From: Aestuariivivens sediminis
GTDB taxonomy: Bacteria > Bacteroidota > Bacteroidia > Flavobacteriales > Flavobacteriaceae
Direction of reading: 5' to 3'
NCBI RefSeq assembly: GCF_022662105.1
Contig: NZ_JAKMCP010000001.1
Span: forward strand, 682,001 to 746,000
Length of the DNA stretch: 64,000 nucleotides
Position numbers and translations under genes: made by a program
The notes under the pieces: generated by a model
The model's input: the letters and a program-made list of their open reading frames with translations, nothing else
The model's database searches: none
Told to the model about the DNA's origin: nothing
Part shown: one piece after another, positions 63,797 through 64,000 of the stretch
How the letters are laid out: the number at the start of each line of letters is the position of its first letter
How positions within the stretch are numbered: the first letter of the stretch is position 1

Positions 63797-64000
63797 AAAA
63801 AAACATTAATAATCTATACCCCCTAATTTAGTAAGTAAATCTTGTTTGTAGGTTCTTACTATCGAAATTTTATTGGATTTTATAAACAGTGCATTACCGG
63901 AAAAGTTAGAGCAATAAATATGAAAACATAGAATCCATGCTATTTCCTTAAGACAAAATATGTGAGCAACATCAAATGATTTAAATAAACGATAGCCAAA
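63797..64000. other. Right edge of window, no gene visible
   Basis: These 204 AT-rich bases lie upstream of the aminotransferase gene and run to the window edge. I see no open frame that starts or ends convincingly and no strong hairpin. Confidence 0.5.

Noticed and set aside
1-64000. tRNA, rRNA, CRISPR, insertion sequence or prophage
   Set aside because: I looked for tRNA-like cloverleaf ends, repeated spacers, transposase motifs and integrase genes and saw none; a tRNA scan would be needed to be certain.

Overview
The window looks like a chromosomal stretch from a marine-type Bacteroidota, family Flavobacteriaceae. It is AT-rich. Recognisable -7 elements follow the Bacteroidota TAnnTTTG pattern. 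It carries DUF4271, DUF4296 and DUF5777 proteins, a type IX secretion (T9SS) sorting domain, and a DnaE-type polymerase gene that starts with an exonuclease domain. I saw no phage, insertion sequence, CRISPR array, rRNA or tRNA.

Layout. 1-433 is the start of a leftward DNA polymerase III gene. 844-11332 is a respiratory island with two related NrfC/NrfD-type modules. The first (844-7328) has a hexaheme lipoprotein, a monoheme lipoprotein, a DUF5777 beta-barrel, a tiny Tat protein, a 4Fe-4S subunit, an NrfD/PsrC membrane subunit, an accessory subunit and a small cytochrome c. The second (7517-11332) has only the 4Fe-4S, NrfD and accessory subunits plus a broken CcsA gene. No molybdopterin catalytic subunit is present. 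11403-20720 is mostly housekeeping: rpsP, rimM, a tRNA methyltransferase, an acyl-CoA dehydrogenase, two DUF2383 paralogues and a His/Met-rich outer-membrane protein.

20717-33803 is one long leftward operon that reads korA-korB-nuoABCDHIJKLMN-orf113. It has no nuoE, nuoF or nuoG, so it encodes an 11-subunit complex I without the NADH-input module. It is co-transcribed with a 2-oxoacid:ferredoxin oxidoreductase. Divergent to it are a ferredoxin gene (33973) and then a pyruvate:ferredoxin oxidoreductase gene (34689). Together these suggest that 2-oxoacid oxidation reduces ferredoxin and that ferredoxin feeds complex I. 38323-63796 is a mixed region: HEPN-like, NifU-like and Mrp proteins, TrmB, a PhoB/PhoR-like two-component pair, tyrS, pyrC, hemD-like, pckA, an Lrp regulator, glyS, comF, a nitrilase and an aminotransferase.

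The main discovery is regulatory. Four CRP/FNR-like palindromes (consensus TGACATWTGTCA) lie upstream of the hexaheme operon, the second NrfCD operon, the divergent kor-nuo/ferredoxin pair and the PFOR gene. In every case a TAnnTTT element starts exactly 35 bases after the first base of the palindrome. At the divergent kor/ferredoxin region this holds on both strands around a single palindrome. This is the geometry of a class II activator and ties the ferredoxin/complex I pathway and both NrfCD modules into one candidate redox regulon.
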